From CAWJKP01 sp963843465 (lineage in GTDB: Bacteria > Planctomycetota > Planctomycetia > Pirellulales > Thermoguttaceae): a stretch of DNA of 64,000 nucleotides. Positions 53,624 through 63,930 of this stretch are shown here, piece by piece (position 1 is the first letter of the stretch; each line of letters starts with the position of its first letter). The position numbers and the translations under genes were made by a program. The notes beneath the pieces are model-generated. The model was not told the origin of the DNA, did not search any database, and saw nothing but the letters and a program-made list of their open reading frames with translations. Location: the NCBI GenBank assembly GCA_963843465.1, contig CAWJKP010000009.1, forward strand, positions 186,001 to 250,000, given 5' to 3'.

Positions 53624-55796
53624 ATGCCCAAGCCCATTCGATTCGTCCTGGTATTCCACAATCATCAGCCGACCGGCAATTTCGAGAACGTCTTCGAGCA
53701 GGCCTTCCAGGACAGTTATCGTCCCTTCCTCGAGGTCTTCAGCCGTTACGAGTCGCTGAAGATCTGCGCTGCATATCAGCGGCTCGCTGACGGAGTGGCT
53801 CGATGCCCGGCACCCCGAGTATCTCGACCACCTGGCCGAGCTGGTCGCCGGCGGGCGGATCGAGATTGTCGGCGGGCCGTGCTACGAGCCGATCCTGGCG
53901 ATGATCCCCTCCCGCGACCGCATCGGGCAGATCCGCCGCTATTGCCAGTGGCTGACCAGCCGCCTGCACGCCACGGTCCGCGGCATGTGGATGCCGGAGC
54001 GGGTCTGGGAGCAGTCCTACACCCGCGACCTGGTCGCCGCCGGCATGGAATACACCCTGCTGGACGACTTCCACTTCAAGAACGCCGGCCTGATCGAGTC
54101 CCAGCTCTTCGGCCACTACCTCACCGAGGACGACGGACAGGTGATGTCGATCTTCCCTGGCAGCGAGCGGCTGCGCTACCTGATCCCCTTCGGCCAGCCG
54201 CAGGAGACGATCGACTACCTGGCCCGCATCGCCGACGAGCATCCCGATTCGGTGGTGGTCTTCGGCGACGACGGCGAGAAGTTCGGCACCTGGCCCGAGA
54301 CCCATCGCCATTGCTACCAGGACCGCTGGCTGGAGCGGTTCTTCGACGTGCTGAGGGACAACCAGGGCTGGATCCAGGTGACCACGCTGGCCGAGTCGGT
54401 CGATCACCTGCTGCCGCTGGGCAAGATCTACCTGCCCGACGGCAGCTACCGCGAGATGACCGAATGGGCCCTGCCCACCGATCAGCAGGTGGAGTACGGC
54501 CGCGTGTCGCACGAGATGGAGCAGGACCATCGCTGGCCGGTGCTGAAGCGCTTCGTCCGCGGCGGCTTCTGGCGGAACTTCAAGGTGAAGTATTCCGAGG
54601 CCGACGAGATGTACTGCCGCATGATGGGCGTCAGCCGGCGGTTGGCGCAGGCGGAAGAGGCCGGCGCGTCGGGCGAGCTGATCGAGCAGGCCCGCAGCGA
54701 GCTCTACCGCGGCCAGTGCAATTGCGGCTACTGGCACGGGGCCTTCGGCGGCATCTACCTGCCGCACCTCCGCAACGCCGTCTACCAGCGGCTGATCGCC
54801 GCCGACAACCTCCTGGACCAGGCGGCCGGGCGAGCGGAGCCCTGGGTCGAGTCGAAGGCCGAGGACTTCAACTTCGACGCCCGCCCGGAAGTGCAGTTGG
54901 CCAACGACAAGCTGATGGCCCTGATCGCGCCCCACCGCGGCGGGCAGATCTACGAGCTCGACGTGCGCTCCATCTGCCACAATCTCCTGGCCACCCTTAC
55001 CCGCCGGCCCGAGCCCTATCACCGCAAGGTCCTGGCCGGCGCCAACCCCAGCGGCAACCACTGCGCCAGCATCCACGACCGCGTGGTCTTCAAGCAGGAA
55101 GGCCTCGACCAGCGGATCCAGTACGATACCTATCCCCGCAAGTCGCTGGTGGACCTGTTCTACGAGAACGACGCCACGCTTTCCGCCGTGGCCTCCGGGC
55201 AGGCGCCGCAGCGGGGCGACTTCGTGCAGGCGGTCTACGAGGCCCGGCTCCGCCGCAATCCCGACCGCATCCAGGTGCAGCTCAGCCGCGACGGCAACGC
55301 CTCGGGCATCCCCCTGCGGATCACCAAGGCGATCACGCTGGGCGCCGGCAGCTCGATGCTGGAGGTCGCCTACCTGCTGGAGAACCTGCCCGCCAACCGG
55401 CCGCTGCACTTCGCCGTCGAGCTCAACTTCGCCGGCATGCCCGCCGGCGCCGACGACCGCTACTTCTATGACGCCGAGCACCGCCGCCTGGGCCACCTCG
55501 GCACCCGCTTGGACCTCGTCGACGCCATGGGCTTCGGGCTGGTCGACGAGTGGCTGGGCCTGGACGTGGGCCTGAAGACCTCGCGGCCCACGAGCCTCTG
55601 GACCTTCCCCCTGGAGACGGTCAGCCAGTCCGAAAGCGGTTTCGAGCTGGTACACCAGTCGGTCGTCGTGCAGCCGCACTGGATCGTCCTGCCCGACGCC
55701 GAGGGCTGCTGGTCCGTGACCATGCGTCTGGCGATCGACACCGGCCGCGCCGAACAGCGTCAGGCCGAGCGCCCCGCCCTGGCCACCGCCACCTGA
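53624..55796 (+). CDS. GH57 4-alpha-glucanotransferase/alpha-amylase-like (one-base frameshift)
   Basis: The locus encodes about 723 residues. The ATG at 53624 opens IRFVLVFHNHQPTGNFENVF. At about 53769 one extra base breaks the frame (expected CLHISGSLTEWLDARHPEYL), after which the chain is clean to the stop. The nucleophile Glu is in GMWMPERVWEQ and the catalytic Asp in VVVFGDDGEKFGTWP, as in the Thermococcus-type 4-alpha-glucanotransferase. DUF1925- and DUF1926-like C-terminal parts follow (HRKVLAGANPSGNHCASIHD, YDTYPRKSLVDLFYEND). It rearranges or hydrolyses alpha-1,4-glucans, fitting glycogen or maltodextrin metabolism with GlgA and the first GH57 enzyme. Confidence 0.88.
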
Positions 55797-56778
55797 GCGT
55801 CCGCCGGCCCATCCCGATCTGGCAAAACTGGCGGGCCTGCTCTGAGCAACCACCCCGGATTAGTCATGGGCGTGCCATCCAGGCGCAGGCTGCTCAACAC
55901 TAGCCCGACGCGCAAGCGAGGGTAACTCGTTGGCAGTCCCTCGCTCGCGCGTCGGGCTGGTGTTTGGCCATGAACAATCCGGCGTAACCTCCGCTGCCTG
56001 CGTTCCACGACGGGCCATGTCGATCGCCTGCCGCCGTAGCTCGGGGGGCCGCTGGGCCGGAATGTATCAGAGCGGGGCGCACTTCAAGAACACGAATTCC
56101 CTTTTTTTCACCAGGCGGGGGATTGACCCTATCCCCCGGATGGTTCCCGCTGGCTTTCGCCGTCGGCCCATCTTTTTTGCGGACAACCACTTAGGCCAAG
56201 ACAGCGGTTTGACGAGTGCAGGAGTAGAGGAAACAAAGTCCCGCCGAGCAGGCGGAACCGGTCCATTTGACTTGCCGCTCGTTGGCACGAAGTCCTTTCC
56301 CCCGGGCGTTTTCTGGCAAGAAGTCCTTTCTTCCGGACGATTCGCGGCACGAAGTCCTTTCTTCCAGGCGATTCGTGGCACGACGTCCGTTTTCCGGGAC
56401 GATTGTTGACAGCACCCGAACGTTGCGTCATCGGGGCTATCCTCGGGTGAGTTTTCACGCCCCCGCCATACGTCCGCCCGTGCAAGCCCGGGGGACGCGC
56501 CGGACACCATTGCCCGACTGCGCACTCTCGTTGGGACGCCGGCAGAGGGGAATGGAAGGGTCTGCAAGAAGCGACTTGAGAGGTTGTCGCCAAAGTAGTA
56601 GGCACACGCCGTGTGCCGCTCTGGACGGCACAGGGCGTGTGCCTACTACATTGAAACACGAAAGTCATGCCGGCGCGGCCGGCTGGGTGCCGCGGACGTT
56701 TTGGCGCTACGTCTTTTCAACCCGTCCGTGCCGGGGTAAACTGGACGCTTGCGATACCAGCGCACGGGAGCCCCTGGC
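55797..56778. repeat. About 1 kb gene-free region with palindromes and a 31-bp tandem array
   Basis: Contains a family D palindrome (55898-55963), the 31-bp tandem array (56284-56407) and a family B palindrome (56595-56649, arms GTAGTAGGCACACGCCGTGT and its inverse). Open frames here are low-complexity readings of the repeats. It separates the glucan cluster from the restriction-modification island. Confidence 0.8.
56284..56407 (+). repeat. Four diverged 31-bp tandem repeats
   Basis: Units of exactly 31 bases begin GGCACGAAGTCC (56284), GGCAAGAAGTCC (56315), GGCACGAAGTCC (56346) and GGCACGACGTCC (56377). They abut without spacers and differ by several bases. A decayed fifth unit may precede them at 56254. 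31 is not a multiple of three, so a coding repeat is unlikely. Confidence 0.85.
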
Positions 56779-59700
56779 ATGGCCGAGCGAAGTGCCGACG
56801 ACGAAACGACGCATCGTGAGTCCCACGAACAGGCAGGTGCTTCGCGGCACATTCTTGAAGAATACCTTTCCGAACTGAAGGCAATCCGCGACACGAGCGC
56901 CGGCGTTTCCGAAACGTCCTACTATCCCTGCCTGTCCAACCTCTTTAACGCCGTGGGTAGGACCCTTAGGCCCAAGGTTCGCTGTGTGATGAACCTGAGG
57001 AACCTTGGGGCCGGAATGCCTGATGGCGGGCTGTTCACCGCGGACCAATTCCAACGCCAAGCCGACAACGCCCCTAAGGCGGGCCAACTGCCGGCGCAGG
57101 GCGCCATCGAAGCCAAGGGAACCAAGCCCGGCACCAAGGCGATTGCCGCCTCGGAGCAGGTCAAACAGTACCTGGGAGAATATGGCATCGTGCTGGTCTC
57201 CAACCTGCGCGAGTTCCTGATTGTCGAGCGCGGGCCGACGGGCGAGCCGGCGGAGCGGGAATCCTATGCCTTGGCCGACAGCGAGTCGGATTTCTGGCAA
57301 CGCAAGCTCGCGCATCGTCGCGACACGGCCAAAGCCCAGGGCGAGCAGTTTATCGAGTTTATCAAGCGGTGCTGTCTCCACGCCGCGCCGTTGACCAATC
57401 CAAGAGACTTAGCGTGGTTCCTGGCATCCTACGCCCGCGATGCGCTCGTGCGCGTCGAGCGGCAGAGGGAATTACCCGCCCTTCAAGCCGTCCGCTCCGC
57501 CCTGGAAGATGCCCTGGGCATGAAATTCACCGGCGATAAGGGCGAGCATTTCTTCCGATCCACCTTGGTGCAAACCCTCTTCTACGGCGTCTTCTCGGGC
57601 TGGGTCCGCTGGCACAAGGACAACCCCGGCCCCAGGGCGAAGTTCGATTGGCGGACGACCGAATGGACCCTGCACGTTCCCTTCATCCGAACCTTGTATG
57701 AAGAAGTGGCCAAGCCAAGCCGGCTGGGGCCGCTGGGGCTGGTGGAAGTGCTGGATTGGGCCGGTGGCGTGTTGAACCGCGTGGATCGAGCCGGGTTCTT
57801 TGGCCGCTTCGAGGATCAACACGCGGTTCAATACTTCTACGAGCCATTCCTGGAAGCCTACGACCCGGAGCTGCGCAAGGCGTTGGGCGTCTGGTACACG
57901 CCGCCGGAAATCGTCAAGTATCAGGTAGCCCGCGTGGATCGGGTCTTGCGCGAAGAGTTGGACCTGCCGGACGGGCTGGCCGATCCCAACGTGATCGTGC
58001 TGGACCCCTGTTGCGGCACGGGCGCGTACCTGGTGGAGGTGCTGCACAGCATCACGGCCACGCTGCGCGACAAGGGCGGCGATGACTTTGTGCCGTGCGA
58101 CGTGAAACAAGCAGCGATGGAGCGGATCTTCGGCTTTGAGATCTTGCCCGCGCCTTACGTGGTGTCGCACCTGCAATTGGGGTTGATGCTGCAAGCCCAA
58201 GGCGCGCCGTTGGCCCACGGCAAGAATGAGCGCGTCGGCGTGTACCTGACCAACGCGCTCACAGGCTGGGAGCCGCCCAAGGGTCCGAAGCAAAAGGTTA
58301 TGGCATGGGCCGAGCTACAGGCGGAACGCGACGCGGCCGAGCATGTCAAACGCGACAAGAAGATACTCGTCGTGCTGGGCAACCCACCCTACAACGGCTA
58401 CGCGGGTGTGGCGCTGGAGGAAGAACGGTCACTGACGACGGCGTATCGCACCACGAAGCAGGCCCCGCCTCCGGAAGGCCAGGGGCTAAACGACCTTTAC
58501 GTCCGCTTTTTCCGCATGGCTGAACGCCGCATCGCGGAAATGAGCGGCGAGGGGATCGTCTGCTTTATTTCCAACTACTCGTGGCTTGACGGGCGCAGCC
58601 ATAACGGAATGCGTGAGCGGTTTCTCGAAGCCTTCGACCGAATCTGGATCGACTGCCTTAACGGCGACAAGTACAAGACCGGCAAGACGACGCCCGACGG
58701 CAAGCCCGATCCCAGCGTGTTTTCCACGCCGCAGAACCGCGAAGGCATCCAAGTGGGGACGGCCATCGCCATGCTAACCCGGAAAGCAACGCACACCGAC
58801 GGTGCCGCGGTGGTATTTCGGCACTTCTGGGGGGCCGCGAAACTATGCGACTTGCTGAAGGCCGCGACGGAGAACGAACCGAAGGGGTACGAGGTCGTGA
58901 CGCCCCATTGGGCGACCGGCTTTCCGTTGGTTCCCTCGTTGGCGATGGAAAACTACTTCCGATGGCCTCGCTTGACCGAACTGTTGCGCAGATTCTTTCC
59001 GGGGGTCAAGACAAGTCGCGACGGCGTAGTAGTCGATATCGACCGCGATCGACTCGTCGAGCGGATGCAGCAGTATTTCAATCCACAAGTGGGCGACGAT
59101 GAATTGCGCGAGATTGCGCGACGCAACAGTGAGTACGAAGCGATTCGACGCGAAGGCTGTGCGTGCCCAATTGCTGAAACGGGGATTCCTGCCTGACAAC
59201 GTTGTGCGGTACTCCTACCGACCCTTTGATGTCCGGTGGCTCTACTGGGAGCCCGAAACAAAGCTCCTTGATGAGAAGCGCAGCGATTATCGTCCAAATG
59301 TGGGTCAAGGCAACGTATGGATCGTGAGTCAGCAGAAGCCGCGACGCGAATGGTCCACTCCACAGGTTATTCGCAGCATCGGCTGCGTTGATTTGATGGA
59401 CCGCTGTGCGAGTTGCTTTCCCCTGTATGACCGCACGCCAACCGACGCTGCAACGTTGATCGAAGGGCCGGGACGAAAGGCCAATCTAAGCGAAGCAGGA
59501 GCGAGATATGTATCAAGCCTTTGCGCCGAAGAGGAGGCTTTATTCTACCACGCCTTGGCCGTTCTCCAGGCACCCGGCTACCGCGCGGAGAACGGTGGTG
59601 CTTTGCGGCAGGATTGGCCCCGAATCCCGCTTCCATCCGACCGTAAGACCCTCGAATCATCGGCGATACTGGGCGAGCAAGTTGCCGCATTTCTCGACAC

Positions 59701-60247
59701 GGAAGCCGGCGTGCCGGGCGTGACGTGCGGGAAGATTGCCCCCGTGTTCAAGACCATCGCCGTAATGAGCAAGACCGGCCGCGGGCAGCTTGACACGGCG
59801 GGCGGTGACCTGGCAGTAACGGCCGGCTGGGGGCACAAGGGCAAAGAAGGCGTGACGATGCCCGCCAAGGGCAGGCTGGCGGAGCGCGCGTACAGCGATG
59901 CCGAAGCCGACGCCCTCGATGCTGAAGCAATGGCACGGGCCATATCGGCCAGGGATGCGCGGAAGCTGCTGGGCGAGAGGACGTTTGACGTGTGCCTGAA
60001 CGAGGCGGCCTACTGGCGCAACATCCCGCTGAACGTATGGGAGTATACCATCGGCGGGTATCAGGTCATCAAAAAATGGCTGAGCTACCGGGAAGCTGAA
60101 ATCCTTGGCCGGGCCCTGAAGCTGGAAGAGGCCCGCGAAGCGACCAACATCGCCCGGCGCATCGCGGCCATCATCCTGTTGCAGCCGCTGCTCGACGAGA
60201 ATTACCGACGCGTCAAGGCGGCGGCATTTGACTGGCCTAAGGTTTGA
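56779..60247 (+). CDS. Single-chain restriction-modification enzyme, type IIG/ISP-like (one-base frameshift)
   Basis: The locus encodes about 1155 residues. The ATG at 56779 has GGGAG 9 bases upstream. The N-terminal part shows a PD-(D/E)xK-type nuclease pattern: D82 in GMPDGGLF, then E111 and K113 in IEAKG. The methyltransferase core has motif I DPCCGTG (409-415) and the N6-adenine motif NPPY (535-538). The first frame ends at 59196; the rest (RFDAKAVRAQLLKRGF, SYRPFDVRWLYWEPETKLLDEK, FPLYDR, LNVWEYTIGGYQVIKKWL) is in another frame and matches the target-recognition C-terminus of type ISP-like enzymes. A one-base change near 59145 joins them. No helicase domain is present, so this is not a complete type ISP enzyme. 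It should methylate and cut a specific DNA sequence. Confidence 0.88.
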
Positions 60248-60387
60248 ACGGGAGAAGGGGGGCAAACGCGAACTCATTGACGAGCGTCGGCAGGCATGAA
60301 AGGTATCCCGGCGTCCCGCACGCTGAGCAGATTGCTCCAGGGCGGATACTGCTCACGAAGGCACGGTAACCGGGAGGAGTAATAATC

Positions 60388-60531
60388 ATGAGCTGGCAAG
60401 ATCGCATTACCATAGATCCCGCCGTACTGGTGGGCAAGCCGATCATCAAGGGAACGCGCATCTCCGTCGAGTTCGTGATCGACCTGCTGGGGCGGGGCTG
60501 GACCACGGCCCAGCCGCCCGATAAGCCGTAA
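60388..60531 (+). CDS. DUF433 protein, C-terminally truncated (47 aa)
   Basis: MSWQDRITIDPAVLVGKPII followed by KGTRISVEFVIDLLGRGWT is the conserved first half of DUF433, a small domain often found as antitoxin of a PIN-like/DUF5615 toxin. The family is usually 70-80 residues. Here the match stops after GWTTAQ and a stop comes within seven codons. The DUF3800 start codon follows two bases later. GGAGGAG lies ahead of the ATG, so it may still be translated. No DUF5615 toxin is adjacent. It looks like a remnant cut by arrival of the next gene. Confidence 0.75.
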   Translation: MSWQDRITIDPAVLVGKPIIKGTRISVEFVIDLLGRGWTTAQPPDKP

Positions 60532-60533
60532 TC

Positions 60534-61361
60534 ATGGCCACCGCGAACGATCCTGACCGGATTGTCATTCACTACTTCGTCGATGAGGCAGGAAATCCTA
60601 CGCTCTTCGACGCGCGGGGCAAGATTCTCGTCGGCGCCGAGGGGTGCTCGTCCTACTTCATGCTCGGCAAGGTCGATGTCGACGATCTGGAAACGCTGGG
60701 GCGAGACCTTGGCCAGCTCCGCGCCCGTCTGTTGGCCGATCCCTATTTCAACGGCGTGCCGTCCATGCAACCGGACGGAGGCAAGACGGCGATCGCCTTT
60801 CATGCCAAGGACGACGTGCCGGAGGTCCGACGCGAGGTCTTCAGCCTCTTGATGCGGCATCCGTTGAAGTTCTACGCCGTCGTCCGCGACAAATTCCAGG
60901 TGCTCGCCTACGTGCGCCAGGAAAACGAACGCAACCCGGGCTATCGTTATAACGAGAACGAACTTTATGACTCGCTGGTGCGGCACCTCTTCAAACGTCG
61001 CTTCTACCAGGCCGACCACTTCCGCATCTGGTTCGCGCGTCGAGGCCGAAGCGACCGGAACAAAGCATTGCAGGCCGCCATCGACCAGGCTCGCCGGGAA
61101 TTTGAATCGGATCTTGGAGTGAGGTGCAAGGCGACGGTCGAGATCACTGCCGCTAGTCCCAAGGATTGCCCAGGGCTACAGGCCGTGGATTATTTCCTCT
61201 GGGCGTTGCAGCGCTTCTACGAACGGGGCGAAGATCGCTACCTGAATCTCATTTGGCCCAAGACGGTCGTCGTGCATGATATGGACGACACGAGGGAGGC
61301 CAGATACGGAGTCTTTTATACGCAGAGCAGGCGACTGAGCCTGGAAGCGCGCAAAAAATAA
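60534..61361 (+). CDS. DUF3800-domain protein
   Basis: A 275-residue protein. VIHYFVDEAGNPTLFD near the N-terminus and CPGLQAVDYFLWALQRFYERGE near the C-terminus carry the acidic residues of the DUF3800 family, which has an RNase H-like fold. AFHAKDDVPEVRREVFSLL fits the family middle part. Such genes occur singly or within defence islands; their substrate is unknown. It directly follows a truncated DUF433 gene and a restriction-modification enzyme, so a nuclease role in the same defence setting is reasonable but unproven. It starts at the ATG 60534. Confidence 0.82.
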   Translation: MATANDPDRIVIHYFVDEAGNPTLFDARGKILVGAEGCSSYFMLGKVDVDDLETLGRDLGQLRARLLADPYFNGVPSMQPDGGKTAIAFHAKDDVPEVRREVFSLLMRHPLKFYAVVRDKFQVLAYVRQENERNPGYRYNENELYDSLVRHLFKRRFYQADHFRIWFARRGRSDRNKALQAAIDQARREFESDLGVRCKATVEITAASPKDCPGLQAVDYFLWALQRFYERGEDRYLNLIWPKTVVVHDMDDTREARYGVFYTQSRRLSLEARKK

Positions 61362-62301
61362 ACCGATGGATATAGGGTCACAGGGGCGAGGCCCTGCGGC
61401 CACACGGCATGGAGCCGACTTTTGTCCACCGGCTAAGTAAGTATACCCTTCGGCTGCCAAGACGGCAAGACAACAGAAAAACGATGAAATGGCCGTCCAG
61501 GCCCCTCGATGGGAGGGTGACGTGCAAATCGAGTTTTTCGACTCCTATCCCTACCGCACGCTGGAGGCGGACCTGCAAACCCTGGTTCTGGGCGCACGGC
61601 GGGTAGATGCCGTAGTCGGCTTGGTAGGTGGAGAGTTTATCCTACGTGGGGCTATCCCAACCGTTTGTGGAGCTGATAGCCATGACCTCGCAAGAGCGGG
61701 CGGGTGGCACTGGCCGTCCTTGGGTGCCACAGGCTTGCCCGTGCTGTTCGGAACGGCTCGCGGGGCCGGGAATCGGCGAAGCGGTCAGTGCGAGAATCGG
61801 TTTCGGAGCGGGACGACGGCCTAGGTGGCCGAACGGGGACGGTAGGTCCCGTCTGCCGGACGGGACGTGATGATTGCGGCGGCACATCGTCCGGGGCCGC
61901 AGCCGGACTTACCACACGGGTCCCGCCTGGAAGTCCCGCTTGCGTGCCACTGGCTTGCCAGTGCTCTTCCCTGTGATCCTTGCGGCCCGGCACCGCCCGG
62001 GGCGTATCCGCCCAATTCGCGCCGAAGCGGCATAGCCGCAACCGCCCCGACGGCGGCGCGCTGCTTCGTCCCCGGGGCGATTACCTCTGGCAAACCCCGC
62101 AAGTAATACTCTGTTAAAACAGGCAATCTGTATCGGTTTTGCCGGTTGTAGCGCGGTTGGCGAAAACTCTGGCCGTTACGATTGTAACGGAACGATTTGA
62201 TCCAAGGGCCGGCAATTCGCTGGCGGAATAGGCAGCATTGTGCTCCCGGAGCGGAGTAATGGCCTAACCCCCGAAGTCGCGTAGCCACGACGGCGAAACA
62301 G
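61362..62301. other. 940-base region without a supported gene
   Basis: Two related copies of a GTGCCAC-GGCTTGCC repeat lie near 61722-61750 and 61943-61970, and an inverted repeat GTCCCGTCTGCCGGACGGGAC near 61853-61873 (relative at 391). An open frame from 61489 reads QIEFFDSYPYRTLEADLQTL near its start, which looks protein-like but I cannot assign it; it may be a gene remnant. Confidence 0.5.
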
Positions 62302-63930
62302 ATGGCGCAGCTCACAACAGCCGACCAATACCTGGTACTGGTCCTGCTCACAGCCCTAACGGGCTGCGCGTCGCCGACCGGCGGGCGCCGCGGCGCAGCC
62401 GTGGTCAATGAACCGGCCTCAGTCTCCGCGGAAGCCGATCCTACCCGAACGCTTCCTGTCACCGCCCGCGCGGAAGGGTCTCAAGCAAAGTCGCCGACGA
62501 CCGCGAGGGCTTTGCAGGTTGCCTACCAGGCCCCGATCGAGAGCCCGCCCGCGCCGCCGAAACCCTCGGATGGCCCCGCTCCACTCCCGGAAGGAGTCCC
62601 GCCTGGTCCCGTTCAGCCGGTCCCGCTGCCCGGGCAATCGGTCCCGAAAGCTGGCGACTCGAAACAGGAAGCCGATGAGCCAGTGCCTCCGCAGTCACCC
62701 TATCGGTGGGACGATCCCTGCGACCCGTTCCTCGGCCAGGCCGAATTGCAGGTGGCGCAACTGGTGGCCGCGGTGCAAGCTCGTAATCCTTCGCTCCAGG
62801 CAGCTTCGGCCGCATGGCGGGCCGCGGCGCAGCGCTACCCGCAGGCCGTTTCGCTCGACGACCCCATGTTCAGCTACATGATTACCCCCACCAACGGCTT
62901 GGGCACGATGGACGGCGGCGGCTGGATGGTGCAAGCCTCGCAGAAAGTTCCCTGGGCAGGCAAGCGGGCGCTGCGCGGCGGCGTGGCGGCATCCGAGGCC
63001 GAGGCGATGAAAGGCGACATCGGCGACGCCCGGCTGCGGCTGTCGGAAGCGGCCAGGACGGCATTCTATGACTATTACCTGGCCCGGCGGCAGATGGACG
63101 TGAACGCCTCGACGCGCCGCCTCTTGAACCAGTTCCGCGAAATTGCCACCAGCAAGTATCAAGTGGGTCAAGCCACGCAACAGGATGTGCTCCAAGCGGA
63201 CGTGGAGCTTGGCAGCCTGGAGGGCCGCCGTTTCGAGTTGACGCGCGACGAACAAGTGGCGGTTGCACGGATCAATACCCTGCTGCACCGCGAGGCCAAT
63301 CATCCGCTGCCGCCGCCGCCCGCCAAGGTCGCGATTGCCGATTCGCTGCCGGCCGCTGAAGCGTTACAGGAAGCGGCCACCCACTGCCGGCCTGATCTGT
63401 ATGCCCTCCAAGCCCGGATTCAGACCGAGGAGGCGAACCTCGCCTTGGCGAACAGGGCATACTACCCCGATGTGAACCTGGTCGCCAGGTACGATGCCTT
63501 CATGCCCGACAATATGCGCGCCGAAGTAGGCATGGACATCAACCTACCGATCCGTTATGCGCGGCGGTCGGCGGCGGTGTGCGAGGCGGAGAACCGGGTC
63601 GCGCAACGCTCGGCCGAGTATCAGGATCGGCTCGACCAGGTGCATTACGAGGTTCAAGCAGGGCTAGATCGGGCCACCCAGAGCGGGCGTGTCGTTCACC
63701 TCTACGAGGAGAAGATTCTCCCGGCGGCCCAGCGGAGCCTTGACTCGGCGCTGGCCAACTACACCAGCGGCAAGCTCGACTTCCTCCGGCTCTTGGACGC
63801 CGAGCGGCAACTCTACGCCCAGCGTGAACTGTACTACCAGTCGATCGCCGAGTACCATCAACGCCTGGCTGAACTGGAGCGCGCGGTGGGACAGCCGGTG
63901 GGGACGTTGCGGAGCGGCGAAGGCGAATGA
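62302..63930 (+). CDS. TolC-family outer-membrane efflux lipoprotein
   Basis: A 542-residue protein. The signal ends in a lipobox (VLLTALTGC, lipid-bearing Cys at 22), so it is anchored as a lipoprotein, as CusC/OprM types are. A Pro-rich linker fills about 75-135. Two OEP repeats follow (about 145-330 and 345-535) with long helices (LSEAARTAFYDYYLARRQMD, QVGQATQQDVLQADVELGSL; YTSGKLDFLRLLDAERQLYA) typical of TolC alpha-barrels. It forms the exit duct of an RND or similar efflux pump, perhaps for metals. The pump and adaptor genes would be downstream, outside the window: the stop overlaps a possible next ATG (ATGA at 63927). Confidence 0.92.
   Translation: MAQLTTADQYLVLVLLTALTGCASPTGGRRGAAVVNEPASVSAEADPTRTLPVTARAEGSQAKSPTTARALQVAYQAPIESPPAPPKPSDGPAPLPEGVPPGPVQPVPLPGQSVPKAGDSKQEADEPVPPQSPYRWDDPCDPFLGQAELQVAQLVAAVQARNPSLQAASAAWRAAAQRYPQAVSLDDPMFSYMITPTNGLGTMDGGGWMVQASQKVPWAGKRALRGGVAASEAEAMKGDIGDARLRLSEAARTAFYDYYLARRQMDVNASTRRLLNQFREIATSKYQVGQATQQDVLQADVELGSLEGRRFELTRDEQVAVARINTLLHREANHPLPPPPAKVAIADSLPAAEALQEAATHCRPDLYALQARIQTEEANLALANRAYYPDVNLVARYDAFMPDNMRAEVGMDINLPIRYARRSAAVCEAENRVAQRSAEYQDRLDQVHYEVQAGLDRATQSGRVVHLYEEKILPAAQRSLDSALANYTSGKLDFLRLLDAERQLYAQRELYYQSIAEYHQRLAELERAVGQPVGTLRSGEGE

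Noticed and set aside
56284..56407. CRISPR array
   Set aside because: The period equals the unit length, so there are no spacers, and units are diverged.
55930..56409. Open frame through the region before the restriction gene
   Set aside because: It is made of a family D palindrome and the 31-bp tandem units, with no recognisable protein features.
61489..61824. Protein-coding gene in the gap before the TolC-like gene
   Set aside because: A short protein-like start is followed by repeat-derived low-complexity sequence, and no ribosome site or family match is visible.
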